Program-made: the position numbers and the translations under genes
The notes under the pieces: generated by a model
Told to the model about the DNA's origin: nothing
Database searches by the model: none
Seen by the model: the letters and a program-made list of their open reading frames with translations, nothing else
Shown here: piece after piece, positions 9,504 to 18,163 of the stretch
How positions within the stretch are numbered: the first letter of the stretch is position 1
How the letters are laid out: each line of letters opens with the position of its first letter
Assembly (NCBI GenBank): GCA_032027145.1
Contig: JAVSMP010000001.1
Span: forward strand, 2,733,116 to 2,797,115
DNA from: Ignavibacterium sp.
GTDB lineage: Bacteria; Bacteroidota; Ignavibacteria; Ignavibacteriales; Ignavibacteriaceae
Length of the DNA: 64,000 nucleotides
Direction of reading: 5' to 3'

Positions 9504-11012
9504 GTGAATAAATTGATTATACCAGATTTAATAAATAGTCTTAATTCTATTTTACCTGAGATAGTACTATCTCTTACCTTAGTTGCAATTATTCTATCAG
9601 ATTTGATATTTCATAAAAACAAAAAATATCTGCCGTATATTGCCTTAATCGGACTGATAACAACTTTTGTATTTTTAATAAATCAATTTGGTAAATCTGA
9701 TCCCGCTTTCCCTGTTTCAGCACAATTGAGTCTTCTTTCACTCGATCCGTTTTCTTTGTTCTTCAAAGTCATCATACTTATTAGTTCGTTCTTAATCATT
9801 TTGTTTTCAATGTCATCAAAAGAAATTGAAACTGGTTTAAACAGACACGGTGAATATTACGGACTGATATTTGGAATGATAATCGGTATGTTCTTTATGA
9901 TCTCTGCAAACGATCTCATTCTGATTTATTTATCATTAGAGCTTCTTTCACTTTCATCTTATATCCTTGCAGGATTTGTAAAAACTTCTCTTAGAAACAG
10001 CGAAGCTTCGTTGAAATACCTTATTTACGGTGCAGCATCATCAGGTATTATGCTTTTTGGTATATCTATTTTATTTGGAATTTTTGGCTCGACAAATCTT
10101 CAGGAAATAAATGCACTGATTAACACCCCTGCAGCAAGTCAGCTTACTTTTTTAATATCTGTTATTTTAATTTTTGCCGGTATCGGATTTAAAATTTCTG
10201 TAGTTCCTTTTCACTTCTGGACACCCGATGTTTATGAAGGCGCTCCGATTACTATAACTGCTTTCCTTTCTGTAGCAAGTAAAGCTGCTGGTTTTGCAGT
10301 GCTGATACGCTTTCTTAAGGTTACATTTATTGATTCATTAACCGGAAATGGTTACTGGCAATTGATTGGTTATATTGACTGGCAAATTCTTCTGATTATT
10401 ATTGCGATTATTACAATGACCTTTGGAAACTTTGCAGCTCTTTGGCAGGATAATTTGAAAAGAATGCTGGCTTATTCAAGCATTGCTCATGCCGGTTATT
10501 TAATGCTCGGAGTATCTGTTTTTTCTGATCAAGGTTTAATTGCAGTATTGGTTTACTTCTTTATTTACATGTTTATGAACCTTGGCGCTTTTTACGTTGT
10601 TATGCTTATTGCAAATAAAATCAATTCAGAAGATATTGAAGATTATAAGGGGCTCGGTTATTCACTTCCATTTCTTGGAACCTTATTAGGATTGTTTTTG
10701 GTCTCACTGACAGGATTACCTCCTACTGCCGGATTTATCGGTAAACTTTATCTCTTCATTGCATTAGTTGATGCAAACATGATAACTGTTGCAATTATCG
10801 CTTTGCTGAACACTGTCGTTTCACTTTACTATTATATAAGAGTTTTAAGAGTGATGTACTTGATTAAATCTGAAAAAACTGTTTCTATTAATTTGAACCC
10901 GCTTAGTTTTGTTGTGTTGATGTTTATGGCTATCCCTACATTAGTACTTGGGGTTTATTTTAGTCCATTGGTAAACTTTGCTAAAGAGTCAGTACAGTTA
11001 TTAGGATTTTAA
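9504..11012 (+). CDS. nuoN: NADH-quinone oxidoreductase subunit N (GTG start)
   Basis: Third antiporter-like subunit, at the junction with NuoK in the membrane arm. The 502-residue protein shows LIYLSLELLSLSSYILAGF (about 144-162), KISVVPFHFWTPDVYEGAP (about 227-245) and NLKRMLAYSSIAHAGYLMLG. These are NuoN-type rather than NuoL/M-type versions of the shared motifs. Translation probably starts at GTG 9504, since no earlier in-frame ATG exists and the first helix follows directly. It ends the operon: nuoE, nuoF and nuoG are absent, so the electron donor module is missing from this locus. Confidence 0.95.
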   Translation: MNKLIIPDLINSLNSILPEIVLSLTLVAIILSDLIFHKNKKYLPYIALIGLITTFVFLINQFGKSDPAFPVSAQLSLLSLDPFSLFFKVIILISSFLIILFSMSSKEIETGLNRHGEYYGLIFGMIIGMFFMISANDLILIYLSLELLSLSSYILAGFVKTSLRNSEASLKYLIYGAASSGIMLFGISILFGIFGSTNLQEINALINTPAASQLTFLISVILIFAGIGFKISVVPFHFWTPDVYEGAPITITAFLSVASKAAGFAVLIRFLKVTFIDSLTGNGYWQLIGYIDWQILLIIIAIITMTFGNFAALWQDNLKRMLAYSSIAHAGYLMLGVSVFSDQGLIAVLVYFFIYMFMNLGAFYVVMLIANKINSEDIEDYKGLGYSLPFLGTLLGLFLVSLTGLPPTAGFIGKLYLFIALVDANMITVAIIALLNTVVSLYYYIRVLRVMYLIKSEKTVSINLNPLSFVVLMFMAIPTLVLGVYFSPLVNFAKESVQLLGF

Positions 11013-11052
11013 TCACACCAGGTTGATAATAAAACTATTTTATTTTAAGTTG

Positions 11053-11075
11053 ATAACCGACTAATTTAGTCTTAT
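11053..11075. promoter_or_regulatory. IscR-type dyad operator upstream of the Rrf2 gene
   Basis: A 23-base element runs from ATA at 11053 to TAT at 11075, with the core GACTAATTTAGTC (11059-11071) forming 6-base arms around one central base. Its overall form ATA-N3-GACTAA-N-TTAGTC-N-TTAT resembles the type 1 site bound by cluster-loaded IscR. It ends six bases before the start codon, so binding there would be expected to block expression. Autoregulation is an inference. Confidence 0.6.
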
Positions 11076-11081
11076 TTCAAT

Positions 11082-11486
11082 ATGCTAAAACTTTCAAAAA
11101 AATCTGAATATGCATTGATGGCTGCCGGATATATGGCAGTTAAAAATCAGGGAACTGCAATTACAGCCAAAGAAATTGCAAATAGTTTTAATCTCTCGTA
11201 TGAGTTGATATCCAAAGTTTTACAAAGCTTATCAAAAAATCAGATCGTGGTTTCTTATAAAGGTGTTAAAGGCGGATATGTTTTATCAAAATCACCGATT
11301 GATATTTCACTAATAGATTTGATCAAAGCAGTTGAGCCTGATTATCAAATTGCAGAATGCTTAAGATATGAAAGCAAAAAATCTTGCTGCTATGAAGAAC
11401 ACTGCACAATAAAGGATCCGCTTGCATCTGTTCAGCAGAAAATTGATAAAGTATTTTTAGAAACTAAGCTATCACATATTATTTAA
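11082..11486 (+). CDS. Rrf2-family (IscR-like) iron-sulfur transcription regulator
   Basis: A 134-residue winged-helix regulator of the Rrf2 family, which includes IscR and NsrR. The DNA-binding domain covers about residues 1-72, with SEYALMAAGYMA (8-19), the recognition helix around 38-52 and the wing GVKGGYVLSK (61-70). The C-terminal region holds four cysteines, C93, C102, C103 and C108, spaced differently from E. coli IscR but compatible with a [2Fe-2S] or [4Fe-4S] ligand set. It heads a group with an unknown small protein, an A-type iron-sulfur carrier and superoxide dismutase, so it probably senses cluster status or oxidative stress. A matching operator overlaps its leader. Confidence 0.9.
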   Translation: MLKLSKKSEYALMAAGYMAVKNQGTAITAKEIANSFNLSYELISKVLQSLSKNQIVVSYKGVKGGYVLSKSPIDISLIDLIKAVEPDYQIAECLRYESKKSCCYEEHCTIKDPLASVQQKIDKVFLETKLSHII

Positions 11487-11526
11487 GTAAAAGTAAATTT
11501 TATAAATCAAAGAAGAGTGTAATAAT

Positions 11527-11841
11527 ATGAGTAACAAAAATGTTCAGAGCTTATTTGAAAGCTTAAAAATGGAAAATGAAATTTTCTTGAATTATCTGAA
11601 AGCTAAATTTCCTCTATTTCATAATTCAAATGTTTTTTCAAGAGATTTTGAATATGGATTAGAAAGCTTTCTTGAAAAAAGAGGAATATACCTATCGTAC
11701 CAAAAACTCGAAGAGCTTTCTAAACTTTTTTCTGATTACTTTGAATCAACCGGCATATTTGTTAAAACAAGTAAAATAGGCTGGAGATTGAATTATCCGC
11801 AATTTGTTACAACAAAACCAGGTGATCCTTTTTCATTTTAA
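11527..11841 (+). CDS. Small hypothetical protein in the Fe-S/oxidative-stress group
   Basis: A 104-residue protein that I do not recognise. It has no signal peptide, membrane segment or cysteine. It is rich in aromatic and charged residues (for example FLNYLKAKFPLF and LSKLFSDYFESTGIF) and looks like a small mostly helical cytoplasmic protein. It lies 40 bases after the Rrf2 gene and 45 bases before the A-type carrier gene, all on one strand, so co-expression is likely. The start ATG at 11527 follows the weak ribosome site AAGAGTG. Confidence 0.7.
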   Translation: MSNKNVQSLFESLKMENEIFLNYLKAKFPLFHNSNVFSRDFEYGLESFLEKRGIYLSYQKLEELSKLFSDYFESTGIFVKTSKIGWRLNYPQFVTTKPGDPFSF

Positions 11842-11886
11842 TCTAACAATACTCACACTTCTGTCTGAGTAAAATAATGAGAAAAT

Positions 11887-12225
11887 ATGAATACAGATAA
11901 AACAGAAGCTGAAATTACCGTTACTGAAAAAGCAGTAAACGAGATAAAAAAAATTATGGAGGAAAATAAAATTACTCCGGAATTTGGATTGAGAATCGGA
12001 GTAAAAGGCGGTGGAGCTGCAGGATTAACATATTCTTTAGGATTTGATCCTGACACAAGAGATGGTGATACAATTATCGAACAAAACGGACTTAAACTTT
12101 TGATAGATGGTAAAAGTTTATTTTATCTAAGCGGTATCCAGTTAGATTATTCTGATGGTTTGAATGGAAAGGGATTTGTTTTTAAAAATCCTAACGATAC
12201 TAAAAGCTGTGGTTGTGAAGGTTAA
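11887..12225 (+). CDS. A-type iron-sulfur carrier (HesB/IscA family) with atypical cysteine set
   Basis: The 112-residue protein has the HesB/IscA fold signature: ITVTEKAVNEIKKIM at 10-24, LRIGVKGGGAAGLTYSLGF at 35-53 and a C-terminal SCGCEG with C108 and C110. The family delivers [2Fe-2S] or [4Fe-4S] clusters or iron to target proteins. The usual first ligand cysteine in GG-C-SG is replaced: here the sequence is GGGAAG, encoded unambiguously by GCT GCA. Only the C-terminal pair remains, so cluster binding may differ. It lies between the Rrf2 operon start and the SOD gene. Family membership is clear; the biochemical role is inferred. Confidence 0.85.
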   Translation: MNTDKTEAEITVTEKAVNEIKKIMEENKITPEFGLRIGVKGGGAAGLTYSLGFDPDTRDGDTIIEQNGLKLLIDGKSLFYLSGIQLDYSDGLNGKGFVFKNPNDTKSCGCEG

Positions 12226-12252
12226 TTTGAAATAAACAGAGAGGTAACATTT

Positions 12253-12969
12253 ATGCAAAGAAGAAAGTTTATTATTGCATTGGGTAGTATTCCCGCTGTT
12301 TCTTTGATTAGTAATACAGAAGACAAGTTAAATAAAATCAATAAATATATAAGGAGAAATACTATGGCTAAATTTGAATTACCCCAACTTCCCTATTCGT
12401 ATGATGCACTTGAACCTTACATTGATAAAATGACAATGGAAATTCATCATACAAAACATCACAACGCTTATGTTACAAATCTTAATAAAGCATTGGAAGG
12501 AACTGAACACGAGGGAAAATCTTTAGAAGAAATGTTTACAATGATTTCAAAACTTCCTGCCGGAGTTAGAAATAACGGCGGCGGTCACTGGAACCATTCC
12601 TTGTTTTGGACATTGATGAAACAGAATGGCGGCGGAAAACCAAACGGTAAAGTTGCTGATGCAATTAACTCAGCTTTTGGTTCATTTGACGAATTTAAAT
12701 CTAAATTCAATACTGCTGCTGCAACTCGTTTTGGTTCCGGATGGGCTTGGTTACTTGTTCAGGATGGAAAACTTGTTGTTTCTTCAACTCCAAATCAGGA
12801 TAATCCTTTAATGGATGTTGCTGAAGTTAAAGGTACACCAATCTTAGGTATTGATGTTTGGGAACACGCTTATTATCTGAAGTATCAGAACAGAAGACCT
12901 GAATATGTTGATAATTGGTGGAATGTTGTTAACTGGGATAAAGTTAACGAGCTTTTTTCTAAAGCATAA
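12253..12969 (+). CDS. Superoxide dismutase (Mn/Fe type), two possible starts
   Basis: Converts superoxide to hydrogen peroxide and oxygen. Counting from the inner ATG at 12364 (201 residues, the normal size), metal ligands are H28 ([12 protein letters not shown]), H78 ([11 protein letters not shown]), D164 and H168 ([11 protein letters not shown]). TPNQDNPL with glutamine 145 favours manganese or cambialistic chemistry over iron. The inner ATG has AAGGAG at 12351-12356, seven bases away. The outer ATG at 12253 also has a ribosome site (GAGAGG at 12239-12244) and adds 37 residues that start [20 protein letters not shown], like a Tat signal. Dual cytoplasmic and exported forms are possible. 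TatC is encoded in this window. Confidence 0.93.
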   Translation: MQRRKFIIALGSIPAVSLISNTEDKLNKINKYIRRNTMAKFELPQLPYSYDALEPYIDKMTMEIHHTKHHNAYVTNLNKALEGTEHEGKSLEEMFTMISKLPAGVRNNGGGHWNHSLFWTLMKQNGGGKPNGKVADAINSAFGSFDEFKSKFNTAAATRFGSGWAWLLVQDGKLVVSSTPNQDNPLMDVAEVKGTPILGIDVWEHAYYLKYQNRRPEYVDNWWNVVNWDKVNELFSKA

Positions 12970-12982
12970 GTCTCTTTTGAAA

Positions 12983-13031
12983 TAGTGGAGTTTTGGAATA
13001 AAACATTATTAAAATTTCCATCACTCCACTA
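12983..13031 (+). terminator. Hairpin downstream of superoxide dismutase
   Basis: TAGTGGAGT (12983-12991) pairs with ACTCCACTA (13023-13031), and an inner TGGAA/TTCCA pair extends the stem toward an AT-rich loop. A T-containing stretch but no long T tract follows, so it may be a weak terminator or an mRNA 3' end structure. Confidence 0.5.
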
Positions 13032-13090
13032 CTTCTTTATTACATTGCTCTATTATTTGATTATTCCATTTTATTTGCATCTTAAATAAT

Positions 13091-13711
13091 ATGAAAACAA
13101 TACCTATTTTCCCGTTAAACTTAGTAGTATTCCCAGGTTCAAAATATCCATTACACATATTTGAAGAACGATACAAGATTTTAATTCAAAAATGTCTGAG
13201 GGAAAAATCAGGATTCGGAATTGTTTCTTCATTTGATAATAAAATATCTGATGTAGGTGTTTATGTATTAATAGATTCAGTATTGAAATACTATGATAAC
13301 GGGGAATCAGATATTGTTGTTACAGGGATTGAAAGATTTTTGATTGCTAATATTTATACTCATCCTGATGGATATAGTATTGCTGAAGTTGAAAAATATA
13401 CTGATGCCAGTTTTAATATTGATGACAGTCTTATCTCTTATTTGAAATCGAAATTTGAAGAAATTGTTGAATTAGCAAACTATAAACTGGAAGAATCATT
13501 CTGGAATAATTTCAAAAATGCAGAGCTTAAATCGTACAAGATTGCAGAAAAATCGGGACTTAGTTATGAGCAGCAACAGGAATTTTTAATCCTGAAAAAT
13601 GAAAACGACAGATTAACTTATCTGATAAATTATTTTCTATCGATTAAAGAGAAAGTATCTGCTGCAGAAAACCTGAAACGCATTATAATGAATAATGGAT
13701 ATTTGAATTAA
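13091..13711 (+). CDS. Lon N-terminal (LAN) domain protein, no protease domain
   Basis: A 206-residue protein homologous to the N-terminal substrate-binding domain of Lon protease. The opening MKTIPIFPLNLVVFPGSKYP, followed by LHIFEERYK at 22-30, is the typical PUA-like beta barrel entry. A helical region follows (about 120-206). No ATPase or protease domain is present, as in the free-standing LON_substr_bdg proteins common in bacteria, whose role is not settled; protein quality control is a guess. It is transcribed alone, after the SOD terminator-like hairpin. Confidence 0.85.
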   Translation: MKTIPIFPLNLVVFPGSKYPLHIFEERYKILIQKCLREKSGFGIVSSFDNKISDVGVYVLIDSVLKYYDNGESDIVVTGIERFLIANIYTHPDGYSIAEVEKYTDASFNIDDSLISYLKSKFEEIVELANYKLEESFWNNFKNAELKSYKIAEKSGLSYEQQQEFLILKNENDRLTYLINYFLSIKEKVSAAENLKRIIMNNGYLN

Positions 13712-13786
13712 GAATATTTTCTTAAAAAGTTATGATATTAATTTTTCGGATTCTCACTTAATAACATAACCGGCTATTTGTAAATC

Positions 13787-14030
13787 TCACCCTTTCCCAT
13801 TCAATCCTTCAATAATTTCCTTAAAGCTTGCCAGTCCTGTTTCTACATTTTCAGCAGTCTTTTTCTAACTGTTTCTCCTGCACCGCCTTCAACAAAACAT
13901 TATCAGGAACAACTACTGCAGCTTTGCCATCTGCTTTGAGCATTGATCGTACATGCTGAACAAAATTCAACTGCTTGTTTGAAGTTGTTGTCCAGAAATC
14001 CTGTCTTCCGTAAGTGAGTGCTTCCCTGCA
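13787..14030 (-). pseudogene. Relic of a type I restriction-modification methylase gene (hsdM)
   Basis: The minus strand from about 14030 encodes EALTYGRQDFW, TSNKQLNFVQHVRSMLKADG and KAAVVVPDN, closely like the C-terminal half of HsdM (usual DFW..TSNKQLNFVQH...G.AAVVVPDNVLFEGGAGE). After VVVPDNVL the frame is broken by one base; the next frame continues EGGAGETVRK. A further jump leads to TAENVETGLASFKEIIEGLNG and a TGA at 13787-13789. The N-terminal half and the HsdS/HsdR genes are absent. This is a decayed fragment, not a functional gene. Confidence 0.8.
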
Positions 14031-14191
14031 AAATAACGAAAAAAACTTTGGATGGTAAGGATTAGCTACTTTAATAAAGTAAAGTTAACTGGGAAATTCA
14101 TTAATACACATTCGAATAAGAATCACTTATATAAATAGCAGAGATAAGCGATCAATATCTGTCAATAATTTAATCTAAAAAAGTCTGTTAC
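14031..14191. other. Spacer between the hsdM relic and atpC
   Basis: No gene or RNA is recognised. With the relic, the gene-free interval from the Lon-N gene to atpC is about 480 bases. Confidence 0.5.
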
Positions 14192-14598
14192 CTATTTATA
14201 CTTTTCCTTGATCTGGATTCTATTATTAGCTCTTGCCAGTGCAGCCTCAGCCCTTGTAATATTTATCTTGCTGTTCTTTGCAGATAATCTCTCTTCTGCT
14301 CTTTGTTTAGCTTTTAATGCACGTTCTTCATCTATTTCAGATACTTCTTCAATTGAATCAGCTAACACAAGAACCTTGTTGTCAAGAACTTCAATTGTGC
14401 CGCCTGCTGTTGCATAGTAATCTGATTTTCCATCAGGCAGATCAACTTTAATCATTCCGACTTCGAAAGTACTGATTATTGGAGCGTGATTTTTTAGTAC
14501 CTGAAATCTGCCCTTTGTTCCCGGGACTGTAATTGCTTTTATCTCACCATTAAAAGCAGACTTTGATGGAGTAATTATTTCTAAATTTAATTCAAACA

Positions 14599-14599
<1 letters not shown>
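14192..14599 (-). CDS. atpC: ATP synthase epsilon subunit
   Basis: Central-stalk subunit of F1-ATPase that couples rotation and inhibits ATP hydrolysis. The 135 residues show the N-terminal beta sandwich (MFELNLEIITPSKSAFNGEI, then VPGTKGRFQVLKNHAPII near 25-42) and a C-terminal two-helix part with EIDEERALKAKQRAEERL and ARANNRIQIKEKYK. It starts immediately on the last base of atpD, so the two are co-translated. No gamma, delta, alpha or F0 genes lie nearby. Confidence 0.95.
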
Positions 14600-16014
<1,415 letters not shown>

Positions 16015-16041
16015 TTACCTTATTAGTTATAATTTAAGTAA

Positions 16042-16072
16042 CAAAGTTAAGTTTAATGCCCTTTTTTTACAA
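16042..16072 (-). promoter_or_regulatory. Bacteroidetes-type promoter of atpDC
   Basis: On the minus strand TTG (16072-16070) is followed after exactly 20 bases by TAACTTTG (16049-16042). This is the same spacing and the same -7 octamer as before nuoA. It ends 30 bases upstream of the atpD ATG. Confidence 0.6.
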
Positions 16073-16269
16073 CTTTTTTATATCATAAGAATTAAATTTA
16101 TCTATTCATTTTCAAGCAGTTAATAAATTGAATCTTTTCTCATTTTCCGGTTAATTTCAGACAGTATTTATTAACAAATTGCAGTTCTAAGGTAATTATA
16201 TTCTTCTTTTACTTTGTCAATTGATTTAGTTATTTTTTATCTTAAATAAATAACTGTGTTCATTAAGAT

Positions 16270-17034
16270 ATGGCTTCAATTAAAAAGCAACTGTTAGTTA
16301 TTCCATCTATCGATATTCAAAATGGAAAAACTGTCAGAATTATTAAAGGAATTCCTGAACTAGACTGCCGTGAATACGATGATGATCCTGTTGAGATGGC
16401 AATGCTTTGGCGTGCAGAAAATGCAAAGATGCTGCATATAGTTGATTTTGATGGAGCATTTGATCATTCTAATAAAAATCAGGATATAATTAAAGAAATA
16501 TGTAATTCCGTAATCATACCAATTGAATTTGCAGGTGGTGTAAGAAGTATTGATGAAGCTAAAGCAATCTTTGATCTTGGAGTTTATCGTATCGCTATCA
16601 ATACAATGGCATTGGAAAACCGTCCTGAGTTTATAAAATTATTTGAAAAATTCGGACCCACCAAAATAGTACTTTCAATAGATATTCTTAATAATAAGCT
16701 TGTATCCCGCGGCAGACAAAAACAATCAGATTTAAATTATTTTGACTTTGTTAAGGAGATGATACAAATAGGAATTGACCGGGTTATTGTTACAGACGTT
16801 AATCGTAACGGGGTTATGCAAGGACCTAATATACAGTTATCTAAATCTATTGCTGAAAAATGCAAAGTAAAAGTAACTCACTCAGGCGGAGTTCGAAATA
16901 AAGATGAATTATTTGATCTTCAAGAATTAATTCCGATTGGAATAGATTCTGTTATTATTGGAAGAGCATTTTATGAAAACAGATTCCCCTGCCAGAAATT
17001 ATGGCGGGTAGCTGAATCCGGATTATTTAACTGA
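16270..17034 (+). CDS. HisA-family phosphoribosyl isomerase-like protein
   Basis: A 254-residue TIM barrel of the HisA/HisF family. Paired catalytic aspartates fit HisA: D15 in VIPSIDIQNGKTVR and D138 in VLSIDILNNKLVSRG. Phosphate-binding loops are FAGGVRSIDEA (about 88-98) and HSGGVRNKDEL (204-214), and VTDVNRNGVMQGPN (175-188) corresponds to the TDI-RDG region of HisA. HisA opens the ring of ProFAR in histidine synthesis. No other his gene is adjacent; the neighbours are a cNMP-binding protein and UspA. It may be the genome's only HisA or a paralog with another substrate. Confidence 0.8.
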   Translation: MASIKKQLLVIPSIDIQNGKTVRIIKGIPELDCREYDDDPVEMAMLWRAENAKMLHIVDFDGAFDHSNKNQDIIKEICNSVIIPIEFAGGVRSIDEAKAIFDLGVYRIAINTMALENRPEFIKLFEKFGPTKIVLSIDILNNKLVSRGRQKQSDLNYFDFVKEMIQIGIDRVIVTDVNRNGVMQGPNIQLSKSIAEKCKVKVTHSGGVRNKDELFDLQELIPIGIDSVIIGRAFYENRFPCQKLWRVAESGLFN

Positions 17035-17043
17035 GGATTTTAT

Positions 17044-17601
17044 ATGGAAAAAGAAAAAGTTGTTCATAGTAGTTTTTGGGTAAATATTTTTAATTCACCT
17101 ACTGAAGAAACTGATTTAATAAATTCACTTAAATCTATTCCTATATTCAAAGAGCTTAATAAAAGAGATATCACATCACTGATGAGTATTATTCATAGCC
17201 GTACTTATGTTGCCGGCGAAATTATATTTTATCAGGGTGATCCCGGAATTGGTCTTTACCTTATCCGTGAAGGAGAAGTTGAAATCAAAAGGACTAATGA
17301 TTTTGGTCTAGAAAATACACTTGCTGTTTTTTCGCGAGGTGATTTTTTTGGAGAACTTGCACTGGTTGATGGTGAGAAAAGATCTGCATCGGCTGTTGCT
17401 AAAACAGCTTGTAAAATATCTGTAATATTCAAACCTGATCTGGACGAATTTATTGAGAAGTATCCAAAGAAAGGGATAAAAATTCTTACCGGTATTTGCA
17501 ATATTCTTGCATTAAGATTAAGAACAGTCAACGAAGATTTCCATAATCTGCAATACAATAAACCACAAGAGAAAGGGAATGAAGATGGAATCAACAATTA
17601 A
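17044..17601 (+). CDS. Cyclic nucleotide-binding domain protein without HTH
   Basis: A 185-residue protein built around a Crp/Fnr-type cNMP-binding domain. FKELNKRDITSLMSII starts the domain, VAGEIIFYQGDPGIGLYLI (about 58-76) and GDFFGELALVDGEKRSASAV (about 100-119) form the beta barrel and phosphate-binding cassette, whose arginine R116 is the usual cyclic-phosphate contact. The sequence ends soon after the C-helix with a polar tail, so the helix-turn-helix of true Crp is missing. It could be a ligand-binding regulatory partner rather than a transcription factor. It lies ten bases after the HisA-like gene and its end overlaps uspA. Confidence 0.85.
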   Translation: MEKEKVVHSSFWVNIFNSPTEETDLINSLKSIPIFKELNKRDITSLMSIIHSRTYVAGEIIFYQGDPGIGLYLIREGEVEIKRTNDFGLENTLAVFSRGDFFGELALVDGEKRSASAVAKTACKISVIFKPDLDEFIEKYPKKGIKILTGICNILALRLRTVNEDFHNLQYNKPQEKGNEDGINN

Positions 17602-18064
17602 AAAAGTTCTTGTACCTATTGATTTTTCTGACTATTCCAAAAGTGCATTAAAATATGCAGTTAATTTCTCAAAACTTTTTAATGCTGAAATTATTCTGAT
17701 ATATGTTGTCGAACCTGTTATATATCCTTTGGATTTTAGTATGGGTCAGATTGCTATGCCTTCTTTTAGTACTGAATGGGATACACGTGCAAAAGAGGAG
17801 CTTGATAAACTTGCTAAGAAAGAAATTAATTCAAATGTAAAAACTATAATTAAAACGGGAAAACCATTTCTTGAGATCATTGAGACAGCAAAAGAGGAAG
17901 ATATTGACTTGATTATAATTGCAACTCATGGTCATACAGGTGTAGAGCATATAATATTCGGAAGCACTGCTGAGAAGGTTGTAAGAAAAGCACCTTGTCC
18001 TGTTTTAACATTGCGCGAACCAATTAAAGGTTATAATCATAAGGAAGAAAACAATAAAGCTTAG
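17585..18064 (+). CDS. Universal stress protein UspA family
   Basis: A single-domain Usp, 159 residues from the ATG at 17585. The opening KKVLVPIDFSDYSKSALKYA is diagnostic, and the nucleotide-loop region reads IIATHGHTGVEHIIFGSTAE, keeping HG-9x-GS of the ATP-binding subclass (the first glycine of the full motif is alanine). It ends APCPVLTLREP. I chose the ATG at 17585 rather than 17579 because GAAAGGG at 17571-17577 is correctly spaced only for the later codon. Either way the gene overlaps the end of the cNMP-domain gene, implying coupling. Role: stress resistance or signalling in the cytoplasm. Confidence 0.9.
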   Translation: MESTIKKVLVPIDFSDYSKSALKYAVNFSKLFNAEIILIYVVEPVIYPLDFSMGQIAMPSFSTEWDTRAKEELDKLAKKEINSNVKTIIKTGKPFLEIIETAKEEDIDLIIIATHGHTGVEHIIFGSTAEKVVRKAPCPVLTLREPIKGYNHKEENNKA

Positions 18065-18163
18065 TAAATTTTCTGTTATATAATTTAATAATAATATCAA
18101 ATCTGATTTGACAGGAAAGTTTTTTGATTAATAAGGATAATTTCAATAAAGCGGTTTTTCTGA

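Noticed and set aside
17579-17584. uspA start at ATG 17579
   Set aside because: The GAAAGGG ribosome site is only one or two bases away; ATG 17585 has normal spacing.
18097-18111. Terminator between uspA and polyprenyl synthase (TCAAATC-T-GATTTGA)
   Set aside because: Stem is short and AT-rich with no T tract on either side; only a weak dyad.
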